Source: Tubiluchus corallicola
Lineage: Eukaryota; Priapulida; Priapulimorpha; Priapulimorphida; Tubiluchidae
Assembly: GCA_030141605.1 (NCBI GenBank)
Contig: JAQGDQ010000271.1
Coordinates: forward strand, 246,001 to 310,000
Length of the DNA: 64,000 nt
Reading direction: 5' to 3'
Made by a program: the position numbers and the translations under genes
The notes under the pieces: generated by a model
The model's input: the letters and a program-made list of their open reading frames with translations, nothing else
The model's database searches: none
Told to the model about the DNA's origin: nothing
In this document: in pieces, positions 47,101-59,205 of the stretch
How positions within the stretch are numbered: the stretch's first letter is position 1
Layout of the letters: every line of letters begins with the position of its first letter

Positions 47101-50100
47101 AAATTAGATAGGTAACAGTCCTGCTGCAACCATCAACATTAGTAGGACATTGGCAATTTAGGCAGTGGATTATGGCTTGCAGCACAGGCTTACTGACCAC
47201 AGTGGACATTGGCATTTTGTCAAGTTATTACTCATCACAGCTTATGACCTCTGACCACAGTGGACATTGGCATTTTCTCATGTTATTACTCATCACAGCT
47301 TATAACCTCTGACCACAGTGGACATTGGCATTTTGTCATGTTATTACTCATCACAGCTTGTAACCTCTGACCAGCACTTGTTTCTGAGTAAACAGTGGAC
47401 ATTGGCATTTTCTCATGTTATTACTCACAGCAGCTTACACTAAAGTGAATAGAAATTTACCTTTGCAGTGATAACTCTGGTTCACAGAAAGTCTCCTCTG
47501 TAGCAACTAACCTGAATCGTACATGTTTCAACTCAAGACAAGCTACTATCATATCTTCAAGCATACCTAAGAGTAAACGTGCACAAGTTTTACTGATAAT
47601 TATATAAAAATGTGTTCACAAACGTCCAGAGGTGCACGAGTACTGGAGACTAATGTTCATTTGTAATCTTACATAAGGTTTTAGCTAAAAAAATTGTTAG
47701 ACTATGTATATTTTATGCAAAAAGATAGGTAAAATCTTAGCTTTTTTTAAAAATATAGGTTAAAAGCTCTGTTACAGCAAAACTCAACATCACTGCTTAG
47801 ACTCATGACACAAATTAGTTTCAAGGAAATGGAAAAAAATTGTTTATCATGTTTGTTTTTACCCATTTCGTCGCCATAGCAACTAAGCAGCGATTCAAAT
47901 TCAGCCAAGATGCCAAGTTTAAGAAGCTGTGTTTGGAATTCTTCCGACACGGGAGAACACCACATTCTAGTAACAAAGGCAGAGACTAGAGCTGTTACCT
48001 GAAATGTTTAAGAAAAGTTGTAAATAACTAAACACATCTTTTAAATAACTCTAAAACATGAAAAGTTGTGTTGTGTGAGACTACGGCCATATCACGTTGA
48101 AAACACCGGTTCTCGTCTGATCACCGAATCTAACCAATGTAGAACCTGGTTAGTACTTGGATGGGTGACTGCTGAGGAATACCAGGTGCTGTGGACTTGC
48201 GGGATGCCCACACTGTAACTCGACACTAGGCGGAGGAGCTGCACAAGCAGCCAACGGCTAGAGGGCGGAGGAGGTCAAGTGACCTAACAGCCATGTGTAG
48301 GGGAGTAAACCTTCCAAATCAGGAGTGGAGCCCCGAAGGTGGACCAGTGCAGCATGCTCACTGACTCCGGCAGCTCCTGCAGCCAACCTGGTGCCAAACG
48401 TATCTCTCTGCTTTCCTTTGGACTACACCAGGGAGGAAGAGGCAATTGTCTGGGCAAATCAGGATCTCCATACACCTTGCCCAGGCGTGAGCCCTGGAGA
48501 CGTTCAAGGATCGGATTGCTCAGCCACAGTCAACGCTGCAGCTCCATCAATGTGGTCAATAACTGACTCTCTTGGTGCACACTCCATTGTCTTCCGAGAC
48601 AGAAGGATGCCAACAAACTAACTGTTTGTTGGTTGTTGCGATCTTTGTTTTGTTGTGGCAGATTTTTTTAGATTTTTTCTTCCCGCAACTCTGTACATAT
48701 CGTTTAACGAAAGCTCGTTGTTGAAGTTATTACTAAAATTCTACCAATTACTTTACAATTTAACAAACATTTCATTTGCATTTGCACTTTGGAAACCCCA
48801 GCAAGGTTGTGATAATGAATCTCCTAGTGTGCACTGTGAAATGATTGGCTATTGGAGGCGAACGTTTTTTATTCTTGCATTCTTAACGAATTAGTTATTG
48901 GAGAAGTGTATTAAATGCTATTGTAACAAAACACAAAGGCTATTGTTTACAACAACGTGGTACTTTTTTGTTGCAATGTAAAGAGATAGTTACCCACAAA
49001 AAGGTTTATTAATAATAATGGCATTTCAGGAAATCACCGCTCGCTTCATCAAGTTGCATAAAATGAAACACAAAGAATTCCAAAACGTAAAATATCTTCT
49101 AATGCTGATAAGATCAAGAATGACTCTTGGATTAACCTTGACATAAATGACTTTGATTAAATTCTCTAATCGTTTCTCTGCATAAAGAGGTACAAAGTTT
49201 TTTTATCATGCACTTCTGTATTCTGCTAGCTAGGATTCAGGACCCAGCACACAGTGCCAGGACCTCCTACTCAACAGAGGCGTTGTAGCAGAACCAGGAT
49301 ATATCTGTCTGTCAATGATAAGCCTTTAAAAGGAGATAGTGGACTGGTAGAGTGTCTCAACTACCTATACGCAACTGCCCTCAATGTGGTGGATATGTAC
49401 TCATGGGCAGTATGGCGACGGAAACAAAACAGGTACTGGATCTGGTGGTCACTCATACATTTATTGACTGGCTCAGCATTGCTTAACTTTGGTCGCTAAG
49501 CAAATGCACTTGGCTATCTGCCTTACGTCAAAAAGGCTGCCTATGAGTTCTTGGCATCATTGCCTATGTTAAGGCATCATTAATGCTAAGCATAACAGCT
49601 TCCTCATCCATATTAGTAGAGGATTGGCTTCGTGCACATGCTGACGTACCTTACAATAAACTCACTTAATTTCTGTTATGAAATCATGGCATAATTCTAC
49701 TTCAGTAAGTTTTTGTCTTAAGATTTTAACTACATGTACAGAATAAAGATAAGCTTACACACAGTTATGCAGTTTTGCTTACATATACATATACATACAC
49801 ATATACAAATACATATACATATTTATACATATACATTACATACACATATTTATACATACACGTATACATATTTATACATATACATATACATATTTATACA
49901 TATACATTACATACACATATTTATACATATACATATTTATACATATACATTACATACACATACACAAATACATATACATACACAAATATATATACATATA
50001 CATACACATATACAAATACACATACATACTAATACATATACATATACATACACATACATATACTAATACATATACATACATACACATACATACACATACA

Positions 50101-53100
50101 CAAATACATATACATGCACATACACATACACATACACAAATACATACACATACACAAATACATATACATATACATACACATACACAAATACATATACATA
50201 TACATACACATACACAAATACATATACATAACGCAACCAGTTCTGTAGTGAGAGTTTATAACAGGCACAGGAATTTTCTAAAATACTTACTGCTTGTGAG
50301 AGGACAACATCTTTCCTGTACTGAATGGTTTGCAGTAAGAGCAGGTTATGCAACGATTCCTGTAAACACAAAGAAACAAAGTGGATTTATGAAACTATTT
50401 CACAGAGTAAAACAAATTCTACTAACAGAAAACTATAATGCAAAGTCCGTTGGTTCAATTTCTGCCAAAAACAGCCCCTCATAATGCTATGGTGCGAAGT
50501 TTGCCAACAGAGTGAAATTATCATCACGCCAGAGATATTGGCAAAATCGACACTGTAGCTTAAATTTGTTAATGATGTTTCTTTCACTAATCTGATATTT
50601 CAGCTTTTCACATATTAACACAACGAGAGTTTTTATAAAAACCCTCTCCCCACCTGCTTAAGAATGAGAAGAGTCAGTCCATCGTGAATCTTATGACACA
50701 TGCATTGTACGGAATTCTGCAGTTTTGCTACGTAAGCGTCCAACTCTTCGTGCCAACTGACCACTCGTGTTTCATAGAGACGTGCCAGACTGTCGGCTTT
50801 AGATACGATGCAGACAAGATTTGCTTCTACATTCAATCTGATTAAATCCTGCAAGTACACAAGAATAGATACAGTAGATGTCGTTTATTAGACTCACGGT
50901 TAATAGACTCAGTCGCTTAATTGACTCAAAAACACCTGGAACGGGCCGCTTCTGTTCAAATGTACATGAAAACTAATGGGAATTGACTCAAATAACTCCG
51001 CATAATTGACTCAATATTTTTACTTCACATACTTAAAATAAGATACTTGTATGTGTCCAAAGAACTTTTACTACTTTTATGTAATCTTTATGTTGATTTT
51101 GTGCTCTATAATATAGGTAGAAACAGTCATGTTAAGTACAGCTTTGTTTGTAAGCAGGTACAGTATGTTTATCATAAGCATTGCGTTAATAAGTTTTGCT
51201 TTGAATCCGTCACCCGCTTTTCCGCTGCAGTTAACCTCATTGTTTCTGGAAGCTAAACATTTAATCACTTGACCGGCGGTTTGCTTTTGAAGTTCCCGCT
51301 GCTGTTCACAGGGGAGACAAGGTCATCACCAACTGCAACTCAAGCACTAGGTGGCTACGTGTTTTGCATTAATATGTGCAGCAACAGATTTTCAATGTTT
51401 TTATCATTATGAGAATTTCATAACCAACGTCTTCATGAATAAATGAAGCAACCGACCTTGCATGCATTTTTGTAATTTTTAATAGTAATAATCAGATTTT
51501 TGCGATTCTTTTCTTTTTTTATTAATTCACTAATATAAATTATGTTTCTTAAATAATTTCACATAGGAACCTCGATAGAACTTTAATTCGTTTCTAAAAT
51601 TCATTTAAAGTCTTTGCAAAAATGTAAGAAGGTGATATAAACTTCTTACACTTCCTTTAACTGGATGAACTTGCAACAGCAACATGCATAAGAAAATGAT
51701 AAGTGAACACAAACCACCTACCCAAGATTCAGTTTCCTCAAACGACCACTGGGTGGCGCTGGTCCACTCTCGACATTTATTTGGACCTACGGTGTCGGGA
51801 GAATCTCGTAACTTCCTACTGCGACCCGGCCTTGCGTTTTCTTCGTTGTCGGAAAGCGATTCCTGAGAATTCTTATCCCCGATAGATTTGCCGGAATCCG
51901 AACAGTGAGATTTTACGGGAGTTGCATCGGTTGCTCCACTTTCAGCAGAAATCGGCACCTCTTTATTGTAAGGTTCAGCAGAAATCGGCACCTCTTTATT
52001 GCAAGGTTCGTTAATCACAGGGAAAGAATCAGGAGGCTTATTTTCCAGGCCATTAACTGATGCATCGACACCAACTTCAATATTTTCACTCAGATCATCA
52101 TCATCATCAACCACAACACAGTCTAAAGGAGTGGGTGGTTCACTGACCAACTCCTGGTGTGAACCGCTGGGCTGAGATGACCTATCGCTGTCACGGCGAG
52201 TACGAGTCGCGCCGAGTGACCCCGTGAACGACGTGTTGGAAGAGGATTTTCTCCTCAATGGCGATGAAGGGATGTCCCTCGAACGACCTTCTGATTGGTC
52301 AGTAGTCTTTACATCCGAATGCACTTTTGCTGCGATTGCAACGTTGTTGGCTTCCTCGAAGATCTGCTGACCACACGTCATAAGCATCTCCCTGGTCTAG
52401 AGAAAATCATGTATTAATTTCATGTTAAAAAGTTGACAATGATAGGCATAGGGTAGGCATTTCACTGAAGTAAATATAAACTTAAATGCAATATTATCCA
52501 GAAATTACAAAGGAGATTCTTATGCAGCATATACATGTGCAAAGTACCGTACAGAACAATTTTGATGCATACAATTTGAGCCTAAAAGCATAGCTTGACT
52601 GGCCAAACTGTACGTGGAAATCTTAAAGAAGTGATTAATAATTGAAATAATAATAATATATACATAAAAGTGGGGGGGGAGTAGTGAACGAAAGATGAAA
52701 TGGAGCGAGAACTAAGAAAAACTGTGATCATGATTATAAAGTGTTGAGTAACCAGTAACCAAGATAGCCTGTGATTTCAGGTATTTGCCTTGACCGTGGG
52801 AACCCTGAGATGTCTGTTTCTGGTAATATACGTACTGTATGATTCAGCGTTTGGACGGCATCCAAAAGTTTTGAAATGTCGTGATTATCCGTAGCTTTCC
52901 GCACACAATCCACAGCATCCAAGACGCTGCTCTGCATCTCTTCAAGAAGCTGTAGCATCTCTTTTGCTTTCTTTACTTTCACAAATGATAAATGATAAGT
53001 GAGATTATCATTCTCCCTAGAAATACGAAAACGTAAAAAACTTGACACATAATGAAACCACTGCTAATGAAAACTTGCCACGTAATGAAACCACTACTAA

Positions 53101-56100
53101 TGAAAACCTGCCACGTAATGAAACCACTGTCTACTAATGAAAACCTGCCACGTAATGAAACCACTGCTAATGAAAACTTGCCACGTAATGAAACCACTGC
53201 TAATGAAAACCTGCCACATAATGAAACCACTGCTAATGAAAACTTGCCACATAATGAAACCACTACTAATGAAAACCTGCCACGTAATGAAACCACTACT
53301 AATGAAAACCTGCCACATAATGAAACCACTGTTAATGAAAACTTGCCACGTAACGAAACCACTGCTAATGAAAACCTGCCACGTAATGAAACCACTACTA
53401 ATGAAAACCTGCCACGTAATGAAACCACTGCTAATGAAAACCTGACACGTAATGAAACCACTGCTAATGAAAACTTGCCACGTAACGAAACCACTGTTAA
53501 TGAAAACCTGCCACGTAATGAAACCACTACTAATGAAAACCTGCCACGTAATGAAACCACTACTAATGAAAACCTGCCACGCTTTAGAGTTGCTCAAACA
53601 CAAGCTAAAATCGAAATGATGTAAAAAAACTCACTGTACTGGACAGTGCTGCCCTCTGAGGCCAGCAGGCAGTTACCTCACCTTACCTGTCAGGTGATTT
53701 CATGGTTGATGACTTTAGGTACCTGGCTTTGTGAAATGCTGCAGACACTTGGCCTTGATATGTTGGGTCTGATCACATGTAGTTTATAGATTTGTGTCTT
53801 GTTAACTGAATTATTGCTTCCTGCTGTCTGCAGTTGCCATTGGTGTTTATTGTCTGTCACAGTTCTCTAATGGTGCTCTAATGTTTGGACAAGGATGTAA
53901 GTTGCTTTTATTTAATTTAATAATTTTTGCAGTTTTGATTCGCTACTGAAATTAACTGTATATGTGAAATGTTACTTTATGAAATGTGTTTGTATATGTA
54001 CTAATTTGAAGTTATTATTTCCATAAAATATGCAGCAATTTGTGTATTTACATTTCTATATTCTTAACAGAATAAACAACTAATGTAAGCACTTGTTTGG
54101 AATGGAGTGTTTGAGCATTCTTGGTCATTCTTGATGAAATGGGTCATGCATGCTACAGTCACTTTATTATCTAGCAAAACCATGATTTCTTATCATAACT
54201 ACCAAGCTACTTGCAAATATCTTATTGAATTGTGCCAAATATAGCTAAATTTGCTTCAAGATCCTCAAGTTGGAATATATATATATATATAATCTTTATT
54301 TGCCATTAAAATACATTGATAATCACCGATAAAAACTTTACAGAGATGATCAATCAGTGTTAGTTAATAAAAACTTACACTGCTAAAGGCAAATGCGTCA
54401 GTGCAATCTAAACTACTGTGCAGTAATGGAAAGTAACGATGAATAAATCAAACATGTTTACAACTATGCACAAAAAAATGAAAAACTATGATTTAATTAA
54501 TGTGGCCGTGGATATATAAATTCTGAATTAGTGTGTATGTTGTCGTACTGGTGTGATGGTATTTCATATCTGGTTAATATTAGTGATTTTAATTTTGTTT
54601 TAAATGCTGATAGGGACTTGATTTGTTTAACCTGTAATGGTAGATAATTCCAAAGTAGAATTGCTTGTTTGATTACAGAGTTCGTTCCATAGTGGGTATT
54701 TTTCCTAATTTGTTTTAGATTGCTTGTTCTGGAATTAACGATAGGATTTGGAAATATTTTTAACAATAGAATAATAAGCGTACTAAAATTATTTATTCAG
54801 TCGATAAAATAGACACCAACATAAAATACCAATTACGTACTTTATGCACGAATCTTTATGCTGTTTTGAAAGTCTATGCAATCCGCCATGTTTGTACTTT
54901 TGACTGTAGGCAGTAAACGCTCCTACTGTGGTCGTGTCATAAACACCGGCTGAAAAACAAACATATCAAATTTCAGATGTAAACAAACAGTGATCAAAAA
55001 ATCGACAGCTTCTGCAATTCTGCGTTTGCATTACTTTTATCTCATTTATTCATTTATCATGCCTGTTTATCTTATTTCTGCTCTTCTGTAAGTACCGTAT
55101 TTATTCCAATATAACGCGCACCCCTATTTTCCGTTTAATCGGTATAAAATTTTGTTTCACTATTTCTCGGCTCAGACCAAGCATTGTAAGTGACAAACGT
55201 TGTTGAACAATTCCAGTCTCCGGTGCAGTGAATTGTCGGCTAGCTGCTCGATTTTAAGCAGAAACTGAGTCTTAGTAAAAAAGCGTTGTTACAGCTACAC
55301 TAAGCGCTTGTGTGTTTTAAAACTCACAGTACAAAAGCAACAGTCTGCATAAACAGTTGTTAAAATCTAAAATTACTGTATCTTGTATCTTGTCAAATAG
55401 ATCAAAAATACGTTTTTTGATCAGTGAGTGGCGCACCCTGGAGGTGAGTCAACGACATTTTACTAATTGGTGAAAACATTTTAAATCATTAATAGTTTTC
55501 TTTCTCTAGTTACATAAGTGTTTCAAGCAGGTAAGCGAAATGCTGAGTAACATAACTTTGCATGGAGTTTTTTTTAACATAATTTAACATTTCCTTTTCT
55601 TCCCCTCATTTAAGTGGCATAGTGACACCATGTAATGGCGCTGTCGGAACACACTATAATGGTCTATGGCCATCACATGAAAATGGTGTAATAGTTCTCT
55701 CTCACTTAATTACACGTCCGCTCGTAATACAAGAAATGTTCATCTTCAAGGTATGAACACATTGGCATGAAACTTACTTTTCTTCAAAGTACTATTCACG
55801 ACAACCATGCGCTGTAGGTGAAGATTAGTGGGCACAAACTCCAAGCTTCGCTCACCTTTGTCTACACTTGCCTTAAAATTTGCACCTGCAAAACAAATGT
55901 TACCTGTATAGACGAGGAAGCTGTTTAAAGACAAAAAGACGGGATTGATTAGCAATTTATGCTTGCAAAAACACAGATGAATACAAATTAAAAATTATGG
56001 TTGGCATCCTTCTGTCTCGGAAGACAAAGGAGTGTGCGCTAAGAGAGTCAGTTATTGATCACATTGATGGAGCTGCAGCGTCGACTGTGGCTGAGCAGTA

Positions 56101-57895
56101 CGATCCTTGAACGTCTCCAGGGCGCAGGCCTGGGCAAGGTGTATGGAGATCCTGAGTTGTCCAACACAACAGGAACCCCTCTCTTCCTCCCTGGTGCAGT
56201 CCAAAGGAAAGTGGAGCGATACGTTTGGCACCAGGTTGGCTGCAGGAGCTGCCGGAGTCAGTGAGCATGCTGCACTGGTCCGCCTTCGGGGATCCACTCC
56301 TGATTTGGAAGGTTTACTCCTCTACACATGGCCGTTGGGTCACTTGACCTCCTCTACACAAGGCCGTTGGGTCACTTGACCTCCTCTACACATGGCCTTT
56401 GGGTCACTTGACCTCCTTCGCCCTCTAGCTGTTGGCTGCTTGTGCAGCTCCTCCGCCTAGTGTCAAGATACAGTGTGAGCATCCCGCAAGCTTACAACAC
56501 CTGGTATTCCTAGGCGGTCACCCATCCAAGTACTAACCAGGCTCTACGTTGCTTAACTTCGGTGATCAGACGAGAACCGGTGTTTTCAACGTGATATGGC
56601 CGTAGTCAAATTAAAAATTATAGAGTTATAATTACAATATAAAACAGATAGAACGATGTAAGAAATTCAACTCACAACCAACACTAACTAGGAAATTAAC
56701 TAGATTAGTACACCTTAGAAACATGGTGAAATGTTGTTCATTTATTGTTATTTGTTTATCAAATCAACACAAATACAGAATTAATACAGTAAAAGAAACA
56801 AAACGTTATCAATAATTCAATGAATAACAAACAGTAAGATACATAATAGGAAGCAAATTTTGGAAAAAGTGATTTAAACTGTCTTGAGACGTAGGTCAAC
56901 CTATGGTAAACAAAGATAGTGATATCGCTACTTCCTTTAATACTGGTGTCTAAACAACGTTGTGCACAGCATCATTACAAATATACTAACTTGACTCTCA
57001 AAACACTGTGGGGTTGAAAGATAAACAAGAGAATTATCGCTGTTGTATGTTGCTTAGTAAATTTGTATACAGTTTCCTTTGAGCACATAACTAGTTTAGA
57101 TATACCATAGTTTAGGTTTGCTATATATACAAATGTAAATGTGAATGTACTATATTTCTGCCGTTATTACAGTCGGAGCATAAACAAATATGAATGATTT
57201 ACAATGTAGGTTGCCAAGCAAGAATCTTAGAATCACACAAGAGCAGGAAATAATAATCAGAAGGGACAAATGTTAAGATTCCTGCCACATAACAGCTTTT
57301 ACTTCAAAATGCAGTAAACGTATTTCAGTACAGGATAAAATTTTAATACAATCATTACTACTAAAGTTGGTCGATTTCATGCCAATGTTAATTGCTCTTT
57401 GCTCGCTGTTTTGTGAAAATGAGAGCAGCTAACCTAACTGTAACCTAATGAAATTTGCATTTCCCTAACACAGCACCTAACACAGCACAGGGCGTAAACC
57501 TGTTAAACGCTTCCCATAAAAGGGAAATTCGACTCTGAAGGTCACAGTGTCAGACTGATTTTCAATTACGTGTTACATTTTTCCACTAAAAAGAACATTA
57601 TGCCTTGTATAGTAATTACCCCACCAAGTGCAAATTACACCACCCACATGCAAGTCTACAATTCCAGCACATGGTTTTCGACCCACAATCATATTAATAT
57701 TAATTAATAATATTTAGTGATTAACGTTATATACCTTTACGACTCTGTAAATATGCTATAGCTTGTGAGTAGGTATTGACTAGCAACTCATGGTAATCTA
57801 TACGATCGTCTTTCATATCTTCCCAATCTCCTGACAAACAGTTCAGCTGCTCCAACCTCCGCAAAGATTTCTGCTCTTCCGACAATCGAAGCTCT
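41111..57895 (-). CDS. INPP4: INPP4-type PI(3,4)P2 4-phosphatase (all but N-terminus)
   Basis: Fourteen exons with GT-AG boundaries and consistent phases are 57895-57735, 55885-55778, 54949-54841, 53016-52836, 52396-51722, 50848-50654, 50359-50291, 47998-47863, 47566-47461, 46393-46253, 45269-45169, 44199-44084, 42458-42304 and 41243-41111 (TAG). They give about 794 codons. Family-like segments include [67 protein letters not shown] and KNVDILHLA; the catalytic CX5R motif CKSAKDRT; and the C-terminal [17 protein letters not shown] and [13 protein letters not shown]4 enzymes remove the 4-phosphate of PI(3,4)P2 to give PI3P in endosomal and plasma-membrane PI3K signalling. Mammalian forms are 920-980 residues, so about 150-180 N-terminal residues, including most of the C2 domain, lie beyond the 39 bp array. 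Exon 52396-51722 is a long Ser/Asp-rich linker. The donor of 46253 is weak (GTGCGG). Vertebrates have two paralogues, A and B; I cannot assign one here. Confidence 0.94.
41637..42224. mobile_element. Tigger-like MITE in last INPP4 intron
   Basis: Ends are CAGTCTAGCCTCGTTATCTC and the reverse complement (GAGATAACGAGGCTAGACTG), with TA on both sides. Inner subterminal motifs GGCGAGA/GGCGAGATAACG repeat. It is 588 bp with no transposase. Confidence 0.85.
42304..42458 (-). CDS. INPP4: INPP4 catalytic exon (CX5R motif)
   Basis: Acceptor GTGTGTCCATAG and donor GTAAAC flank 51 codons plus two bases. It encodes [20 protein letters not shown], followed by [12 protein letters not shown]. Cys and Arg of CKSAKDR are the catalytic pair of the family and both are intact. 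It follows the exon ending [10 protein letters not shown] and precedes the exon beginning (S)EGVRREN. Nothing in it suggests a pseudogene. Confidence 0.96.
42523..43212. mobile_element. hAT element copy 3, chimeric, with captured flank
   Basis: Outer ends CAGGGGTGTGCAAATT and AATTTGCACACCCCTG carry an exact 8 bp duplication CATTAGAC (42515-42522, 43213-43220). After about 65 bp of element end comes about 168 bp (42588-42755) that is the reverse complement of the host flank beside copy 1 (about 1060-1234). Then comes a second, internal element end (AAGGGTGTGCAAATTG, 42757) and the normal body. It lies in an INPP4 intron. Confidence 0.88.
43505..43966. mobile_element. Tigger-like element in INPP4 intron
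   Basis: One end has TTAATAGACTCAGTCACTTA and the other reads GTGAGTCTATCAAGCAGGAC then CTACTG, an inverted match to the CAGTAGATGTCGTTTATTAG terminus seen at 50872. The interior (GAAATGAAGCAACCGACCTT) also recurs at about 51445. No transposase frame. Confidence 0.7.
44296..45156. repeat. about 145 bp tandem array abutting INPP4 donor
   Basis: Six units contain AACTACAGCTGCTTGGAACT, GCAGTAGGTATGACATCATC and ACATTAAGTTTTAGTTTATT. The array ends 12 nt from the splice donor of INPP4 exon 45169-45269. Confidence 0.95.
45408..46200. repeat. 33 bp minisatellite between two INPP4 exons
   Basis: About 24 units of AATGTTGTTCTAACACCCAT plus AAGAGAGCCTCAA, some 27-28 bp. It fills the intron between exons 46253-46393 and 45169-45269, beginning about 50 nt after the donor. 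It leaves open frames on both strands ([11 protein letters not shown] repeats on minus) that are not genes. Confidence 0.95.
47185..47430. repeat. about 58 bp tandem repeat next to INPP4 donor
   Basis: Three to four units of ACAGTGGACATTGGCATTTT, ATGTTATTACTCATCACAGC and CTCTGACC. It ends about 30 nt from the donor of exon 47461-47566. Confidence 0.9.
48079..48613 (+). mobile_element. 5S-derived SINE, copy C (full length)
   Basis: The element begins with a 5S rRNA-like 120 bp head: GACTACGGCCATATCACGTT, then CTCGTCTGATCACCGAATCT, CTGGTTAGTACTTGGATGGG and AATACCAGGTGCTGT. This includes the A box/internal element/C box region of a type 1 Pol III promoter. The body includes CACTGACTCCGGCAGCTCCT, and the tail ends GACAGAAGGATGCCAAC. 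The head is too diverged and too closely tied to the tail to be a working 5S gene. Confidence 0.88.
48614..49770. other. INPP4 intron, nothing recognised
   Basis: AT-rich intron sequence between exons 50291-50359 and 47863-47998; the short open frames are unconvincing. Confidence 0.55.
49771..50232. repeat. ATAC/CATA low-complexity array
   Basis: Mixed ACATAT and ACATACAC units with occasional TATTTATAC or ACAAATAC. It starts about 58 nt downstream of the donor of INPP4 exon 50291-50359. Long Tyr/Thr/Val open frames on both strands are repeat products. Confidence 0.95.
50872..51620. mobile_element. Tigger-like element fragments in INPP4 intron
   Basis: A CAGTAGATGTCGTTTATTAG terminus after TA at 50870-50871, and interior at 51410-51620 (GAAGCAACCGACCTTGCATG), match the element at 43505-43966. 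The opposite terminus is not seen, and unrelated sequence lies between. Confidence 0.6.
53048..53580. repeat. 33 bp minisatellite beside INPP4 acceptor
   Basis: About 16 units of AATGAAAACCTGCCACGTAA plus TGAAACCACTACT. It begins about 30 nt upstream (in the transcript) of the acceptor of exon 52836-53016. Open frames on both strands are repeat products. Confidence 0.95.
54286..54780 (-). mobile_element. LINE 3' end fragment
   Basis: Minus-strand open frame 54766-54497 encodes the typical end of a non-LTR reverse-transcriptase [43 protein letters not shown]. The 3' end reads GGCAAATAAAGATTATATAT on minus. It is 5' truncated, in an INPP4 intron and in the same orientation. Confidence 0.8.
55370..55660. 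repeat. dispersed repeat, copy 2
   Basis: Diverged copy of 24640-24990: GTGGCGCACCCTGGAGGTGA, TTGGTGAAAACATTTTAAAT and TGCTGAGTAACATAACTTTG in the same order. TATAACGCGCACCCCTATTTT at about 55111 may be the end of the same or another DNA transposon. Confidence 0.7.
55999..56607 (-). mobile_element. 5S-derived SINE, copy D, with target duplication
   Basis: The 5S head is at the right (CAACGTGATATGGCCGTAGT at 56589-56608) and the tail at the left (GGTTGGCATCCTTCTGTCTC). A perfect 14 bp direct repeat AAATTAAAAATTAT flanks it at both ends, as expected from target-primed reverse transcription. An internal 30-40 bp block (GGCCGTTGGGTCACTTGACC) is triplicated. It lies in an INPP4 intron. Confidence 0.92.
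56608..57734. other. INPP4 intron, nothing recognised
   Basis: AT-rich intron sequence upstream of the SINE; no second gene, RNA or repeat seen. Confidence 0.55.
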
Positions 57896-59205
57896 CTAAA
57901 ATTTACACACGCAAAATGGAAATCTTGAAAATTATCTAGGAAAAGAATGCACGTTCTTTTAAAACTCGTGCACGAGACAAAGTGAAACAACCCTTACTCA
58001 ACTATAACTAAAGACACTGGTTTTTTACAATTTGCTTCAAACAAGACCAGGTAGTTTCTACCACATATGTAAATGTGTCAAGAAATGTTAGACCAGCTTA
58101 CCCTTAAAACAGGGATGAGAATGACAAATTGCAAAAAACTCTGAAACAGGTCGGAGGTTTGGGAGCCGCATAGGCCATAGAAAGCCTCTAAGTGGACTTA
58201 AAATATCAATTACCTTGTTTGATCCATAATTTAAAATACCCAACTATCAAGGATACATGATACCTAATTGTCTCAAAAACGCCTAAGTACTGGCCACTCC
58301 TATGCAAAAGTATATAAAAATTGTCTGCAATTGACTCAAATAACTCCGCACAATTGATTCTATATTTTTATACATAGAGATATACACGTGGTTACACTGA
58401 TGTACGTAATGTAAACAAAGTGACGGCCTGCCAACTAGCGGTCAGCTTGTGAAATAGTCTACAAAAATGGCACTACTGATCTTCCAAAAACTCGGAATTC
58501 CGCGTATCCGCAGAAAATTCTCATCCCTGTTAAAAGCTACCGCAAGTAGATCTAAAGGAGTTTGTTAAAATTTCAACAATTATTTCACTCATTATTTAGT
58601 GTTTTTTCCAATTCGTATCCTTTTTTATTCAAACATCAGTAAAGTGCTTAAAGGACGCCGCTTTTGAAAAACCCCTGTGATCAAACACCGTTGATTAATA
58701 ACTGTTCTTTTGTTACTTGCTTGCAAACCAATCTATGAAGATGTCTGTTTTACCAAGACGTTGTTCACATTAGTGCAACGTTTTTGAGTCGTGGGATTGT
58801 TCTTCACGGACAAACCCATGTGAATGACTATCTGACTGCACTGCGCAGAAAGTCAATGTAGTTGCAGGTAAAATACGTGCAACGCGGGTTGTCAACTCGC
58901 CAAACAAGAGCTCAGCCGATTTTAGCTCGGCCTATAGACCAGCAATGAAGCCAAAATTGACAGAAGAATACTTTGACATTGTAGCGTTTCATATCTCTAG
59001 GCTGGTTGCTCTAGTGTGCTAGAATTCCTTTCAACATACTTCTTTCAAAAATTCCAACGAAATACCGTTACTAATTAGTATTTTATTATAACTTTTATTA
59101 TCATATTTTTTATTCAAAATAGAACAGTCTTCCTGTCAATTCTTATTCATTCATTTTGGTTTCTTCCATGCAGAATCAATGATTTCTTCACAAACCTTAC
59201 AATAC
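57896..59205. other. INPP4 intron with a weak Tigger-like remnant
   Basis: At 58240-58370 short matches (AATTGACTCAAATAACTCCG, TTGTCTCAAAAACGCCT) recall the element at 50872. No exon matching the missing INPP4 N-terminus is visible. Confidence 0.5.

Noticed and set aside
48079-48200. Functional 5S rRNA gene
   Set aside because: The head is diverged from 5S rRNA and fixed to a common SINE tail in four copies; the 55999-56607 copy has a retrotransposition target duplication.
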